64,000 nt of DNA, taken from positions 496,001-560,000 of the forward strand of contig NZ_CP072596.1 of assembly GCF_017815535.1 (NCBI RefSeq). Direction: 5' to 3'. Every line of letters starts with the position of its first letter. The stretch's first letter is position 1. The DNA is from Tessaracoccus sp. MC1865. Lineage in GTDB: Bacteria; Actinomycetota; Actinomycetes; Propionibacteriales; Propionibacteriaceae. Under the pieces are notes generated by a model that worked only from the letters and a program-made list of their open reading frames with translations, was not told where the DNA came from and ran no database searches. Below are positions 24,811 to 36,317 of this stretch, piece by piece. The position numbers were made by a program, and so were the translations under genes.

Positions 24811-25532
24811 TGACAGCCAAACATGTTGTCGTCACTGGTGCCGCAGGTGGCATCGGCCGATGGATGGTTCGTGACCTCGTGGACGAAGGCTTCGCCGTCA
24901 CGGCCATGGACATGAGCGGTGAACGTCTCGACGAGCTGGCGTCGGAGTTCCCAAGCGTGTCCCGGGTTGCGTGCGATGTCACGGACAGCGACCAGGTGGC
25001 GGATGCCGTAGACCGAGCCGTAGCGGATCGGGGAGAGATATTCGGCCTCGTCAATCTTGCGGGCACGAACAAGCTGCAACCCCTGGGCCAGATCACCGAT
25101 GACGACTGGCGGTTCATCATCGACGCCAACCTCACGTCGGCCTTCTACCTATGTCGGGCGGTGGTTCCCCATATGACGGCCGGCGATGCCAGGATCGTCA
25201 ACACGTCGTCGATCTTCGGCATCCGCGGGGCCGACTATGACGTCCACTACTCCGCAGCGAAGGCGGGCGTGGTCGGCCTCACCCGTGCGCTTGCAACCGA
25301 ATTGGCGCGGTCCAACATCACGGTCAACTGCGTAGCTCCGATCGTCGTACTGACCGAGCGCGTGAAGAAGATGCCGGAGGAACATCTGGCCATCCAGAAG
25401 GCGCGCATCCCTCTAGGACGCTTTTCGAGCGAACAGGACGTTACCGGGACGGTGCTGTTCCTCCTGGGAGAGCGCGGCGCCTTCTACACGGGCCAGACGT
25501 TCTCGCCCAACGGTGGGGACACCATGCCATGA
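24810..25532 (+). CDS. SDR-family oxidoreductase (FabG-like)
   Basis: A 240-residue short-chain dehydrogenase with TGAAGGIG for the cofactor, NLAG in the fourth strand, and the catalytic YSAAK after TSSIFG. It ends with GQTFSPNGG. ATG 24810 shares a base with the LivF stop; GTG 24807 is the alternative. Co-transcription with the importer suggests that it oxidises or reduces the imported substrate. Confidence 0.88.
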   Translation: MTAKHVVVTGAAGGIGRWMVRDLVDEGFAVTAMDMSGERLDELASEFPSVSRVACDVTDSDQVADAVDRAVADRGEIFGLVNLAGTNKLQPLGQITDDDWRFIIDANLTSAFYLCRAVVPHMTAGDARIVNTSSIFGIRGADYDVHYSAAKAGVVGLTRALATELARSNITVNCVAPIVVLTERVKKMPEEHLAIQKARIPLGRFSSEQDVTGTVLFLLGERGAFYTGQTFSPNGGDTMP

Positions 25533-26341
25533 CGGGGCATTCTGTAGCTGAGAACGAGTCTGCAGCTGATTCGCGTGTGATCATCGTTACGGGAGGCGCT
25601 GGCAGCATCGGTTCGGTGATCTGCCGTCGACTTGCAGACCGCGGATTCACCCTAGTAGTTGCCGATGCCAACACGTCACAGGCCAAAATGACTGCTGAAG
25701 GGCTGGGGGAACGTCACAGTTTCTTCGGCGGCGACCTGACATCAGAGGATACCAACGCCGCCCTCGTGGACCATGCGGTCGCCCGAGGGACTTTGGTAGG
25801 TGTGGTCAACGGGTTGGGCATCTCGCCGAAGCATCCCGACGGAAAACTGGAGATCGGCGAGATCTCCGCCGAGGATTTCATGCGCGTGATGGCGGTGAAT
25901 GCGTTGGCGCCGTTCCTGTTGAGCAAGCTGGCGTTCCGACGAATGCCGGATGACGGCTCTGCGTCCATCGTGAACATCCTCTCAATCACCACACGCATGG
26001 CCTCGGGGGGCCTTCGGACAGCCCAGTTTCCACCCCTGATCTCGTCCGCCTCCCACTACGGTGCATCGAAGGCGGCGCTGCACAATCTGCAGACCACGAT
26101 GGCCCGCGAGTTCGCGTCGCGTCGCGTACGCGTCAACGGAGTGGCCCCGGGGTTCATCGCGACAGACATGACGCGCACGATCTCCGACGACGAGCGGTCG
26201 AGAGTTCTGCGACAGGTTCCCTGGGGACGTGCTGGACGCCCTGAGGACGTGGCCGCTGCGGTCGACTTCCTTATGGGGCCGGACGCTGCCTACTGCACCG
26301 GAGCGGTGCTCGACGTCAACGGAGGGTGGTTACCAGCATGA
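25529..26341 (+). CDS. SDR-family oxidoreductase
   Basis: A 270-residue short-chain dehydrogenase with VTGGAGSIGSVI for the cofactor, VNGLG in place of the usual NNAG, and the catalytic YGASK. A loop of some 12 residues between the catalytic Ser region (ILSITT) and the Tyr is longer than average. Its ATG overlaps the previous stop. A second dehydrogenation step on the same substrate is likely. Confidence 0.86.
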   Translation: MTGHSVAENESAADSRVIIVTGGAGSIGSVICRRLADRGFTLVVADANTSQAKMTAEGLGERHSFFGGDLTSEDTNAALVDHAVARGTLVGVVNGLGISPKHPDGKLEIGEISAEDFMRVMAVNALAPFLLSKLAFRRMPDDGSASIVNILSITTRMASGGLRTAQFPPLISSASHYGASKAALHNLQTTMAREFASRRVRVNGVAPGFIATDMTRTISDDERSRVLRQVPWGRAGRPEDVAAAVDFLMGPDAAYCTGAVLDVNGGWLPA

Positions 26342-27132
26342 TTTGCATGATCGGACTAGGGGCCATGGGGGCGGGGATCGCGTCCCGTTGGGTCGCGGTC
26401 GGGCGACAGGTCGTCGGCCTGGAGAGGGACGAACGCCGGGCAGCCGCATGGCAGGAGGAGAGCGGGGCAACCGCATGGGTCGATTTCGACTCTGTCCCGT
26501 GGAATGACATCCACACGGTCGCCATCGCGGTCCGGCTCGGCGAGCACGTTCGTGCGGCGCTGGAGGAACTGACTCGTCACATCGCCGGCCGAAACATCTC
26601 GGTTTTCGTCTTCTCGACGCTCGGCATTCAGGAGGCTCCTGCCGGTGGCGCAGTCGTACCTTCCGGATGGGCGCTGCATGAGGTACCTGTTTCGGGAGGT
26701 CCACAGGCCTGCGTTGACGGGACACTCACGGTGCTCCACGCCGGACCGGCGCTGGAGCCCGAGGACGAAGCGCTGCTTGCGGACATCTCGAACCGCGTTT
26801 ACTTCTGTGAAGAATACGGCCAGCCAGCCACGTACAAGCTTCTGAACAACTGCATCGGCGCGTTCAACGCGGCGACCTTGGTGAACATGCTGGACCTGGC
26901 CCGCAGCCAGGGCGTGTCGTTGCCGACTCTGCTGGACATCGTCGGGGAGTCGTCAGGACAGAGTTGGATGAGCGACAACTTCACGAACTTCCACTATGAG
27001 CTTTTGTTGAAGGACGTGGGCCTTCTGAAGGAGGGCGGAGCACAACTTCCTCCATCCGATCTCGGAGACCTCGCGTCGCTGAGCCACCGGATTGAAGTCG
27101 CACGCACTTGGGTGAGAGAAGGGCGGTCCTGA
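26338..27132 (+). CDS. beta-hydroxyacid dehydrogenase (HIBADH/6PGDH-like)
   Basis: A 264-residue NAD(P)-dependent dehydrogenase. The Rossmann motif MIGLGAMGAGIASR is at the N-terminus, VPVSGGPQACVDGTLTVL is the substrate-binding loop, and YKLLNNCIGAFN carries the catalytic lysine K167. It is shorter than usual 290-300-residue members, mainly at the C-terminus. ATG 26338, with GGAGGG upstream, is preferred over GTG 26326 and overlaps the previous stop. Confidence 0.85.
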   Translation: MICMIGLGAMGAGIASRWVAVGRQVVGLERDERRAAAWQEESGATAWVDFDSVPWNDIHTVAIAVRLGEHVRAALEELTRHIAGRNISVFVFSTLGIQEAPAGGAVVPSGWALHEVPVSGGPQACVDGTLTVLHAGPALEPEDEALLADISNRVYFCEEYGQPATYKLLNNCIGAFNAATLVNMLDLARSQGVSLPTLLDIVGESSGQSWMSDNFTNFHYELLLKDVGLLKEGGAQLPPSDLGDLASLSHRIEVARTWVREGRS

Positions 27133-27854
27133 TGGTGTCTTCGTGGCACAGCCGGCGCGTGGTCGTCACAGGAGCGGCGAGAGGAGTTGGCAAGGCCATA
27201 GCTGACCGCCTCGAGCATCGGGGGGCTCATGTCCTTCGAGGCGACATGTCCGCCGTGACGGATGACTCTGGGGGCACGGTCGTTGAGGTCGACGTCACTG
27301 ATCCCGCCTCGGTCCGCCAACTGTTCCAGAGTGCCTCAGACCAATTTGGGCGTGTCGACGCAGTGATCAACTGCGCGGGCATTCTGGGCCCGGTCGCACC
27401 GAGCGAGGACTACCCGTTGGAACACTTCGACAGGGTGGTGGGCGTCAACCTGCGCGGTGCCTTCATTGTCTCGCAGGTTGCGATTCCGCTCCTCCTAGCG
27501 GGTCATGCTCCGCGGTTGGTCCACATCGCCTCCATCGCGGGCAAGGAAGGCAATCCCCAGATGGCTGCCTACAGCGCAAGCAAGGCCGGGGTCATCGGTC
27601 TGGTGAAGGCGCTGGCAAAGGAGTATGCGGCCACTGGGTTGCTGGTGAATGCTTTGGCTCCTGCTTCGATAGAGACGCCGATGATCGCGGAGATGTCCGA
27701 AGCTCGTCGCAATGTGCAACGGTCTCTCGTCCCCATGGGGCGTTTCGGCACCACCGATGATGCGGCCAACGTCCTCGAGTTCATGGCGTCTGAGGAGTGT
27801 TCCTTCACCACCGGCTTTGTCTTTGATCTGTCAGGCGGACGCGCCGACTACTGA
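27132..27854 (+). CDS. SDR-family oxidoreductase
   Basis: A 240-residue short-chain dehydrogenase with TGAARGVGKAIADRL for the cofactor, NCAG in strand four and the catalytic YSASK. ATG 27132 forms TGATG with the preceding stop, and is preferred over an in-frame GTG 27108 inside the previous gene. It is the last gene of a chain joined by overlaps from 22311 onward. Confidence 0.87.
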   Translation: MVSSWHSRRVVVTGAARGVGKAIADRLEHRGAHVLRGDMSAVTDDSGGTVVEVDVTDPASVRQLFQSASDQFGRVDAVINCAGILGPVAPSEDYPLEHFDRVVGVNLRGAFIVSQVAIPLLLAGHAPRLVHIASIAGKEGNPQMAAYSASKAGVIGLVKALAKEYAATGLLVNALAPASIETPMIAEMSEARRNVQRSLVPMGRFGTTDDAANVLEFMASEECSFTTGFVFDLSGGRADY

Positions 27855-27872
27855 GGACAGGCCACCCAACCA

Positions 27873-27901
27873 GAAGGGCGGCGTCAAGGGAGGCGCCTTT
27901 C
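27873..27901 (+). terminator. probable terminator of the ABC-SDR operon
   Basis: GAAGGGCG (27873-27880) pairs with CGCCTTTC (27894-27901) with one G-T wobble, 18 bp after the last SDR stop. Weak but well placed. Confidence 0.5.
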
Positions 27902-27970
27902 TGCGCCCGTCCTGCAGACGCTCTCAGCGGCTCTGCGCAGGAGACGGGCTCAGTCTCCTATCCTGTGCCG

Positions 27971-29851
27971 ATGCACCGACTCTTCGCCCAGGACTTGCGC
28001 CGCAGCCGCACCTACCTGTGGGCCTGGTGGGCGGGCTGGTTCGTGCTCGCCATCCTCTGCGGCCTCGCGCTGGGCGCCATGCAGTTGGGCGACGACGTGG
28101 TGCGCCAGCCGCTCGGCTCCACCGGTTACGTGCTGATGGGGCTGTTCCCGGCCTGGCTCGGCACCGTGATCACGCTTCACTGGGCTCCGCGGCTGACGTT
28201 CGCCTTCGGGGCTCTGCTCGGCGTCCTGTTCGAGGCCGCGCCGGTGCACGATGACGTGCGGGGCCTCGGCTGGGCGGCCGCCGTGTTCGCCGTCGCGGGG
28301 CTCGTCTGGTTCCTCTGGCGCGACTCCCGCAGCACGCCCCACGGCCCGCACGTCGTGCCGGCCAACGGGACGCAGTGGGAGGGCTCCTGGGCGGCCGACG
28401 ACGCGCGGATCGACGCCAAGGTCGGCGCCCTCGTCGCCGGGGCGTTCGCGCTGCTCACGCTGATCGGGTTGGGCGTGCACTACTTCATGCTCAGCGACGT
28501 CGCGGCCTTCGAGGCCCGGGCCGAGCTGGCGTCGGGCACCGTCGTGGAGTTGATCGAGGACCCCTACGAGATGGTGGTGGGGGTTGGCGGGCGGGAGTTC
28601 ACGTTCGAGCGGTTCTACACCGACGAGGAGCAGGACGAGCCCCAGCCGGGCGAGGCCATCGAGGTGCTGATCGACGGCGACAGGGCCACGCCGGTGGGCC
28701 AGGGGCAGGGGAACCCGGCGTTCGTGCTGGGGATCACCGCCGTCGCGCCGCTGCTGGGCGCGGCCATCGGCCTGCGTTTGGGCACGCGTCGGTCGCGGCG
28801 TCGCGCACTGCTGGAGCGGGGCGGGCCTTCTGCGACGGTGCGGCTGCTGTGGCTCGAGGAGTTCGATGCGCTCGCGCTGCCGGTGGATGACACCGTGCGC
28901 ACGCTGCGGCTGATCAACCTCACCGGGTTGCGGGAGCTGGACTTGGGGGAAGAGGACGTGGAAGAGGACCGTCCTTCGACACACCCCACGGATGATGGGC
29001 CCGCGTCCGACGACGACGATGGCCCAGAACTGCCGGTCGGCGCGTTCGAGATCGCACAGTTCATCCGGGAGCAGGAGGCCGACGAGTTCGACGACGAGTT
29101 CACGGCCGAGGAGCGGGCCAACCTTGAGGCCTTCCTCGGGCCGCAGAGCGCCGCCAACGGCGAGCCGTTCATCCTCGTGGGCAGGTGGGCGCAGGGCTCC
29201 ACCGTCGCCCTGCTGCGCGAGAGCGGCGAGGTCTGGTTCGCGGAGGTCGCGGCCGGGCGGCCCATCACGGATCGCCGCGCCGTCGTCGAGGCGGGAGTGC
29301 CGTCGGTAAAGCATCGGGCCGTCGACCGCACCATGAGGGCGCTGCCCGTCTGGGCGCACCGCAACGCCGGGTGGCTGCGCTGGGCGTTGGCGTGCGGTGC
29401 GGGGCTGGTGGCCGTCCTGGCGTTGGCGCTGTTCCTCTGGGGCGAGCCCGTGGAGTGGCCGGTGGTGTTCCTGGTGCTGATGGCCGCGTCGGCGCCGTGG
29501 TCGGCGACCCAGTGGTCGGAGGGCCGCATCTCGGCCGCCCCGGCGGGGCTGCGGACGCACGGGGCGTTCCTGGACGAGGTGTACGGGCGGGACCGGGCCA
29601 CCGTCGTGGTGCCGGTGGATCACTCCGTGGCGGTGCGGTTCGAGCGGCCGGACGAACTCATCAACCTGGGCGTCGACGTGGTGGCGCCGGGGGAGGACCT
29701 CACCGCGGAGCAGGCGGCTGAGCGGGTGAGGTTGATGATCTTCCAGTCGCCCGGCACCGGGCGGAGCTACCGGGCGCCGTCGCCCGGGTTGGCTGCCGGG
29801 GTGGGAGTGGTGCTGGTGTCGTTGTGGTTGATCTGGCCGCTGGTCGGCTGA
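27971..29851 (+). CDS. large multi-pass membrane protein of unknown function
   Basis: I do not recognise this 626-residue protein. Four or so hydrophobic segments lie in the first 120 residues (WAWWAGWFVLAILCGLALG and others) and another near residue 160. A predicted extracytoplasmic domain follows, then a helix near 260. A long acidic stretch around 320-390 (EEDVEEDRP, DDDDGPELP) precedes a helix pair near 475-510 and a final C-terminal helix. No shadow motif suggests an enzyme. TATCCT at 27959-27964 sits seven bases before ATG 27971, so the mRNA may be leaderless; GTG 27965 is the alternative start. Base composition is markedly more GC-biased than upstream genes. Confidence 0.65.
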   Translation: MHRLFAQDLRRSRTYLWAWWAGWFVLAILCGLALGAMQLGDDVVRQPLGSTGYVLMGLFPAWLGTVITLHWAPRLTFAFGALLGVLFEAAPVHDDVRGLGWAAAVFAVAGLVWFLWRDSRSTPHGPHVVPANGTQWEGSWAADDARIDAKVGALVAGAFALLTLIGLGVHYFMLSDVAAFEARAELASGTVVELIEDPYEMVVGVGGREFTFERFYTDEEQDEPQPGEAIEVLIDGDRATPVGQGQGNPAFVLGITAVAPLLGAAIGLRLGTRRSRRRALLERGGPSATVRLLWLEEFDALALPVDDTVRTLRLINLTGLRELDLGEEDVEEDRPSTHPTDDGPASDDDDGPELPVGAFEIAQFIREQEADEFDDEFTAEERANLEAFLGPQSAANGEPFILVGRWAQGSTVALLRESGEVWFAEVAAGRPITDRRAVVEAGVPSVKHRAVDRTMRALPVWAHRNAGWLRWALACGAGLVAVLALALFLWGEPVEWPVVFLVLMAASAPWSATQWSEGRISAAPAGLRTHGAFLDEVYGRDRATVVVPVDHSVAVRFERPDELINLGVDVVAPGEDLTAEQAAERVRLMIFQSPGTGRSYRAPSPGLAAGVGVVLVSLWLIWPLVG

Positions 29852-30041
29852 ATGGGAAAGGACACGGAGCGTTTGCCACAGTCAACGTCACCTGATGGGT
29901 GCAGGCGGTAGCGGCGGAGCCCGAGATCGCGCCGAGACCCACCGCTGGAGAGGTGGCCAGGTCAATGGGCGAAAAGGTGTTCTGGACGATCGGTGACCCC
30001 CCTGATGCGAAGGCTCGAAAGGGCGCGTATAGTGGCGGTAT

Positions 30042-30073
30042 CGAAAGCGATTCGTAACCCCAACGAAAGCGAT
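30042..30073. promoter_or_regulatory. direct repeats, probable DeoR autoregulatory site
   Basis: CGAAAGCGAT occurs at 30042-30051 and again at 30064-30073, 22 bp apart, with a related CGAAAGGGCG at 30016. TATAGT at 30028-30033 could be the -10 element. The repeats end ten bases before the GTG of the DeoR gene. Confidence 0.6.
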
Positions 30074-30083
30074 GTGATCGACA

Positions 30084-30836
30084 GTGACCGTCGAACGCGC
30101 AGGCCGCGAGAGCGAGATCATGTCGCGCCTCAGCGATGACGGCGCGCTCACGGTGTCCTCTCTCGCGGCGGATCTGGGGGTGTCGGAAGTCACCATCCGA
30201 GGCGACCTCCGGGCGCTGGAGCAGCAGGGGATGCTCGTGCGCACACGCGGCGGCGCCAGGCCCACCACGCTCAAATCGATCCTCCAACGCGAACAACTCA
30301 ACGTCGAGACCAAGACGCGCATCGCCGCGGCCGCGGCCGCCATGATCCGCGACGACGACGCCGTCATGATCGAGGCCGGCACCACGTGCGCCATGGTGGT
30401 GCGCAACCTCAGTGCCCGACGCGGCGTCCAGGTGGTCACCAACTCGGCGCTCGTCTTCAACAACGCGCGCATCAACGCCAACGTCAACGTCATCCTCACC
30501 GGGGGCGTCTTCCGTCGCGAGTCCGAGTCGTTCGTCGGCCCGCTCGCGGAACGGGCAATCGGAGAGTTCAACGCCCGCATCGCGTTCCTCGGCACCGACG
30601 GGTTCTCCCCGGAGCGCGGCCTCACCACCCGGTTCGTCGAGGGCGCACAGGTGGCCTCCACCATGCGCGACCGCGCCGAAGAGACCTGGCTCGTGGCCGA
30701 TTCCACGAAGTTCGGCCAGGCCGGGTTCGTCAGTTTTCTGCCCCTGCGCGGCATCACCGGGATCATCACGGATTCCGGCCTGCCCGACGGGGCGTTGGAA
30801 GCGCTGCAAGAGCACACCCAGGTGTGCGTCGTCTAA
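30084..30836 (+). CDS. DeoR-family sugar-responsive regulator
   Basis: A 250-residue DeoR/GlpR-type regulator. The N-terminal helix-turn-helix is LTVSSLAADLGVSEVTIRGDL. The DeoRC effector domain includes MIEAGTTCAMVVRNL, FVGPLAERAI, GTDGFSPERGLTT and VADSTKFG. These regulators usually sense a phosphorylated sugar or polyol. It starts at GTG and is 17 bp upstream of the E2 gene, so it probably controls the 2-oxoacid dehydrogenase operon and itself. Confidence 0.9.
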   Translation: MTVERAGRESEIMSRLSDDGALTVSSLAADLGVSEVTIRGDLRALEQQGMLVRTRGGARPTTLKSILQREQLNVETKTRIAAAAAAMIRDDDAVMIEAGTTCAMVVRNLSARRGVQVVTNSALVFNNARINANVNVILTGGVFRRESESFVGPLAERAIGEFNARIAFLGTDGFSPERGLTTRFVEGAQVASTMRDRAEETWLVADSTKFGQAGFVSFLPLRGITGIITDSGLPDGALEALQEHTQVCVV

Positions 30837-30853
30837 CAAAGAAGGAAACCGCA

Positions 30854-32236
30854 ATGGCAACCGTTGTAGTCATGCCGCAACTCGGCAACAGCGTCGAGTC
30901 GTGCTTGATCATTTCCTGGCAGGTCAAGGTCGGCGACGAGGTCGCTGTCGACGGCGTGCTGTGTGAGGTCGAGACAGACAAGGCCTCCATGGAGGTACCG
31001 TCCACCGAGGCCGGCACCGTCCTGGCCATCCTCTGGGACGAGGGCGACGACGTCCCCGTCAAGGAGCCGCTGGTGGTCGTCGGCGCGGCGGGGGAAGACC
31101 CCCAGCCCGCGCTCGACGCCGCCGGCTGGAAGGGCAAGGACGGCGAAGCTGAGGAAGCTGAGTCGGCTGCTGCGCCTGTCGAGGCGCCTGCGGATGAACC
31201 TGCCACGTCGGCTCCCGCGTCCTCCGACCAGCCGCAGGCGGCTGGCTCAGGAAACGCCGGGACGAGCCCCCGGGCTCGCAACCTCGCCAGTTCCAGCAAC
31301 ATCGACATCAACGCCGTCCCGCAGGGCTCCGGCCCCGGCGGCCGCGTGATCGAGCGCGACGTGCAGGCCGTCCTCGCGGCCGGCGGCACCACGCTCGCCG
31401 CAGCCCGCGCGGGTGCGCTCCCCGGCCAGGGCACCGGCCTCGGCGGCCGCGTCGCCACCGCGGACCTCGGCAAGGAAACTGCGGCAGAAGCCCCGCAGGC
31501 CGCGCCGTTCCTCACGTCCGGCGCCCGCGAGTACCCCGGCCCCTCCACCGCCACCCCGGTGAAGGGCATCCGCAAGGTCATCGCCGAGCGCATGATGCAC
31601 TCGCTGGCCAGCTCCGCACAGCTCACCTACACGTCGACGGCGAAGGCCGCCGGCCTGCTGTCCCTGCGCAAGAAGCTCAAGGGCTCGCCCGAGGAACTGG
31701 GCCTCAACAAGGTCACCATCGGCGACCTCGTCGGCTTCGCCGCCGTCAAGGCCGCGGCCAAGAACACCAACCACAACGGCCACCTCGAGGACGGCGTCTT
31801 CACCACGTATCAGAACGTGCACCTGGGCATGGCGGTGGACACCCCGCGCGGCCTCCTCGTGCCCACGGTGCGCAACGCGTCGCAGATGAGCCTGCGCGAG
31901 TTCTCCACCACCAGCAAGGACCTCGCGTTCCAGGCCATCGACGGCAAGATCAACCCCGATCTGCTCGCCGGCGCCACGTTCACGGTCTCCAACCTGGGCG
32001 GCTTCGGCATCGAGAGCTTCACCCCGCTGCTGAACGTCCCGCAGGTGGCCATCCTGGGCGTCGACGCCATCTTCCCCAGGGCCGTCATCAATGACGACGG
32101 CACCGTCGGGGCGGAACAGCGCATCGGCTTCTCGCTCACCGCGGACCACCGCGTGATCGACGGCGCCGACGCGGCCCGCTTCCTGCAGGACCTCGTGCGC
32201 TACATCGAAAACATCGACATCACGGTCCTGGGCTGA
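30854..32236 (+). CDS. 2-oxoacid dehydrogenase complex E2 (dihydrolipoyl acyltransferase)
   Basis: A 460-residue E2. The single lipoyl domain has the modified lysine K43 in CEVETDKASMEVPS. An Ala/Pro/Glu linker follows. A subunit-binding-like domain (SPRARNLASSSNIDINAV to GRVIERDVQ) is followed by a second partial repeat around residues 185-205. The acyltransferase core ends with the catalytic DHRVIDGADAARFLQ. It forms the core of a pyruvate-, acetoin- or branched-chain-type complex. ATG 30854 follows GAAGGA; longer in-frame readings overlap the DeoR gene. Confidence 0.88.
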   Translation: MATVVVMPQLGNSVESCLIISWQVKVGDEVAVDGVLCEVETDKASMEVPSTEAGTVLAILWDEGDDVPVKEPLVVVGAAGEDPQPALDAAGWKGKDGEAEEAESAAAPVEAPADEPATSAPASSDQPQAAGSGNAGTSPRARNLASSSNIDINAVPQGSGPGGRVIERDVQAVLAAGGTTLAAARAGALPGQGTGLGGRVATADLGKETAAEAPQAAPFLTSGAREYPGPSTATPVKGIRKVIAERMMHSLASSAQLTYTSTAKAAGLLSLRKKLKGSPEELGLNKVTIGDLVGFAAVKAAAKNTNHNGHLEDGVFTTYQNVHLGMAVDTPRGLLVPTVRNASQMSLREFSTTSKDLAFQAIDGKINPDLLAGATFTVSNLGGFGIESFTPLLNVPQVAILGVDAIFPRAVINDDGTVGAEQRIGFSLTADHRVIDGADAARFLQDLVRYIENIDITVLG

Positions 32237-32250
32237 GAGGGAAGAGCGGA

Positions 32251-33618
32251 ATGAACGAATTCGACGTCATCGTGCTGGGCGGCGGCCCCGGCGGCTACAT
32301 CGCCGCCGAGCGCCTCGGCCACGCGAAGAAGAAGGTCCTCCTGGTGGAGGCCGACGCGCTGGGCGGCACCTGCCTGAACGTGGGCTGCATCCCCACCAAG
32401 GCGCTCCTCAACGCGGCCAAGACCTACGCCCACGCCAAGCACGGCGCGAAGCTGGGCGTCAACGCCGGCGACATCTCGGTGGACTGGCCCACCATGCAGA
32501 AGTGGAAGAAGCAGACCGTCGACACCCTCGTGGGCGGCGTCGGTCAGGCCGAGAAGAAGGCCGGCGTCACCGTCGTCAAGGGCCACGGCACGTTCGACGG
32601 CCCGGGCAAGGTCACCGTCGACGGCACGCAGTACACCGGCAAGCACGTGATCCTCGCCACCGGCTCGGTCCCCGTCATGCCGCCCATCCCCGGCGCCAAG
32701 GACAACCCGAAGGTGGTGGACTCCACCGGCATGCTCGCCATCGAGGAGATCCCGGCGCGCCTCGCCGTCATCGGCGGCGGCGTGATCGGCCTCGAGTTCG
32801 CCAGCCTGTTCGCCATGCTGGGCTCCGAGGTCACCGTCGTGGAGATGCTGCCGGAGATCGTGCCGTTCATGGACGACGAGCTCGCCGCGCAGCTGCGCAA
32901 GGGCCTCGCCGACGTGAAGTTCAAGCTCGAATGCAAGGTCACCGCCATCGACGGCGGCACCGTCAAGTACGTGACGTTGGCCGGCGCGGAGGAATCCGTC
33001 GAGGCCGACGTCGTGCTGATGGCCGTTGGCAGGCGCCCCCTCGTGCAGGGCTGGGGCGCGGAGAACTCGGGCCTGGAGTTCTCCGGCAAGGGCATTGTCG
33101 TCGACGACCGGATGCGCACCAACCTGCCCAACGTGTGGGCCGTGGGTGACGTCACCGGCCGCTCGCTGCTGGCCCACGCGGCCTACCGCATGGGTGAGAT
33201 CGCCGTCGCCAACATCCTCGACCCCGAGGCGCACCGCCGCGGCGAGATCATGCGCTGGAACACCATCCCGTGGGCCGTGTATTCGGCCCCTGAGGCGGCA
33301 GGCATCGGCCTCACCGAGAAGCAGGCCGCAGCGGCCGGCTACACGGTGGGCAAGGTAACGGTCCCGGCCTACCTGTCCGGCCGCTTCGTCGCCGAAGAGG
33401 GCGTCAAGGCACCCGGCGCCTGCAAGCTCGTCTACGACGCCGACAGCCTCACCGTGCTCGGCGTCCACGTGCTCGGCAGCTACGCCTCCGAAATGGTCTG
33501 GGGCGCCTCCGTCGTGCTCGAGACCGAACTCAGCATCACCGACCTGCGCCAGGTCGTCTTCCCCCACCCAACCGTCAGCGAACTGATCCGAGAAGCGGCT
33601 TGGGCCGCGAAGATCTGA
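32251..33618 (+). CDS. dihydrolipoyl dehydrogenase (E3)
   Basis: A 455-residue flavoprotein. The FAD motif is [13 protein letters not shown], the redox disulphide is C41/C46 in [13 protein letters not shown], and the NAD motif is [15 protein letters not shown]. The C-terminal catalytic pair is in [13 protein letters not shown]. It reoxidises the E2 lipoyl group with NAD+. It is encoded 14 bp after E2 and before E1, an order seen in dedicated catabolic complexes. Confidence 0.92.
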   Translation: MNEFDVIVLGGGPGGYIAAERLGHAKKKVLLVEADALGGTCLNVGCIPTKALLNAAKTYAHAKHGAKLGVNAGDISVDWPTMQKWKKQTVDTLVGGVGQAEKKAGVTVVKGHGTFDGPGKVTVDGTQYTGKHVILATGSVPVMPPIPGAKDNPKVVDSTGMLAIEEIPARLAVIGGGVIGLEFASLFAMLGSEVTVVEMLPEIVPFMDDELAAQLRKGLADVKFKLECKVTAIDGGTVKYVTLAGAEESVEADVVLMAVGRRPLVQGWGAENSGLEFSGKGIVVDDRMRTNLPNVWAVGDVTGRSLLAHAAYRMGEIAVANILDPEAHRRGEIMRWNTIPWAVYSAPEAAGIGLTEKQAAAAGYTVGKVTVPAYLSGRFVAEEGVKAPGACKLVYDADSLTVLGVHVLGSYASEMVWGASVVLETELSITDLRQVVFPHPTVSELIREAAWAAKI

Positions 33619-33637
33619 CACCAGGAGATACACACCC

Positions 33638-36100
<2,463 letters not shown>

Positions 36101-36104
36101 CGAC

Positions 36105-36142
36105 GGTGGGCCGGGCGTCGCTTCGGTGTCGCCCGGCCCACC
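36105..36142 (+). terminator. terminator after the E1 gene
   Basis: GGTGGGCCGGGCG (36105-36117) pairs perfectly with CGCCCGGCCCACC (36130-36142) around a 12-base loop, five bases after the E1 stop. Confidence 0.8.
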
Positions 36143-36145
36143 ATC

Positions 36146-36286
36146 TCGCAGACCGCCCGTGACGTCGCAGACCTGGGCGTGACGTCGCAGACGGCCTGCG
36201 GGGTCGCAGACAGTCCTCTGGCTGCGACGTCGGCCGAGGTCTGCGACGTCCGACGGAGGTCTGCGACGTTCGGCCGAAGTCTGCGA
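36146..36286. repeat. inverted array of an octamer at 19-20-bp period
   Basis: TCGCAGAC occurs at 36146, 36165, 36185 and 36204. Its complement TCTGCGA, or a one-base variant, occurs in octamers starting at 36220, 36239, 36259 and 36279. Spacings are 19 or 20 bp in both arms, and longer contexts such as GACGTCGCAGAC recur. The two arms could fold back on each other. The array fills the gap between the E1 terminator and the PHP gene. Confidence 0.85.
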
Positions 36287-36317
36287 AGTGCGCAGCGATG
36301 CAGTGAAAAGGAGAAGC

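Noticed and set aside
30386-30853. Extending the E2 gene upstream to 30386
   Set aside because: This would overlap most of the DeoR gene in another frame, and the lipoyl domain starts exactly at ATG 30854 with a good ribosome site.
36146-36286. CRISPR array
   Set aside because: Repeats are only 8-12 bp, occur in both orientations and the spacers are about 10 bp; there are no cas genes.
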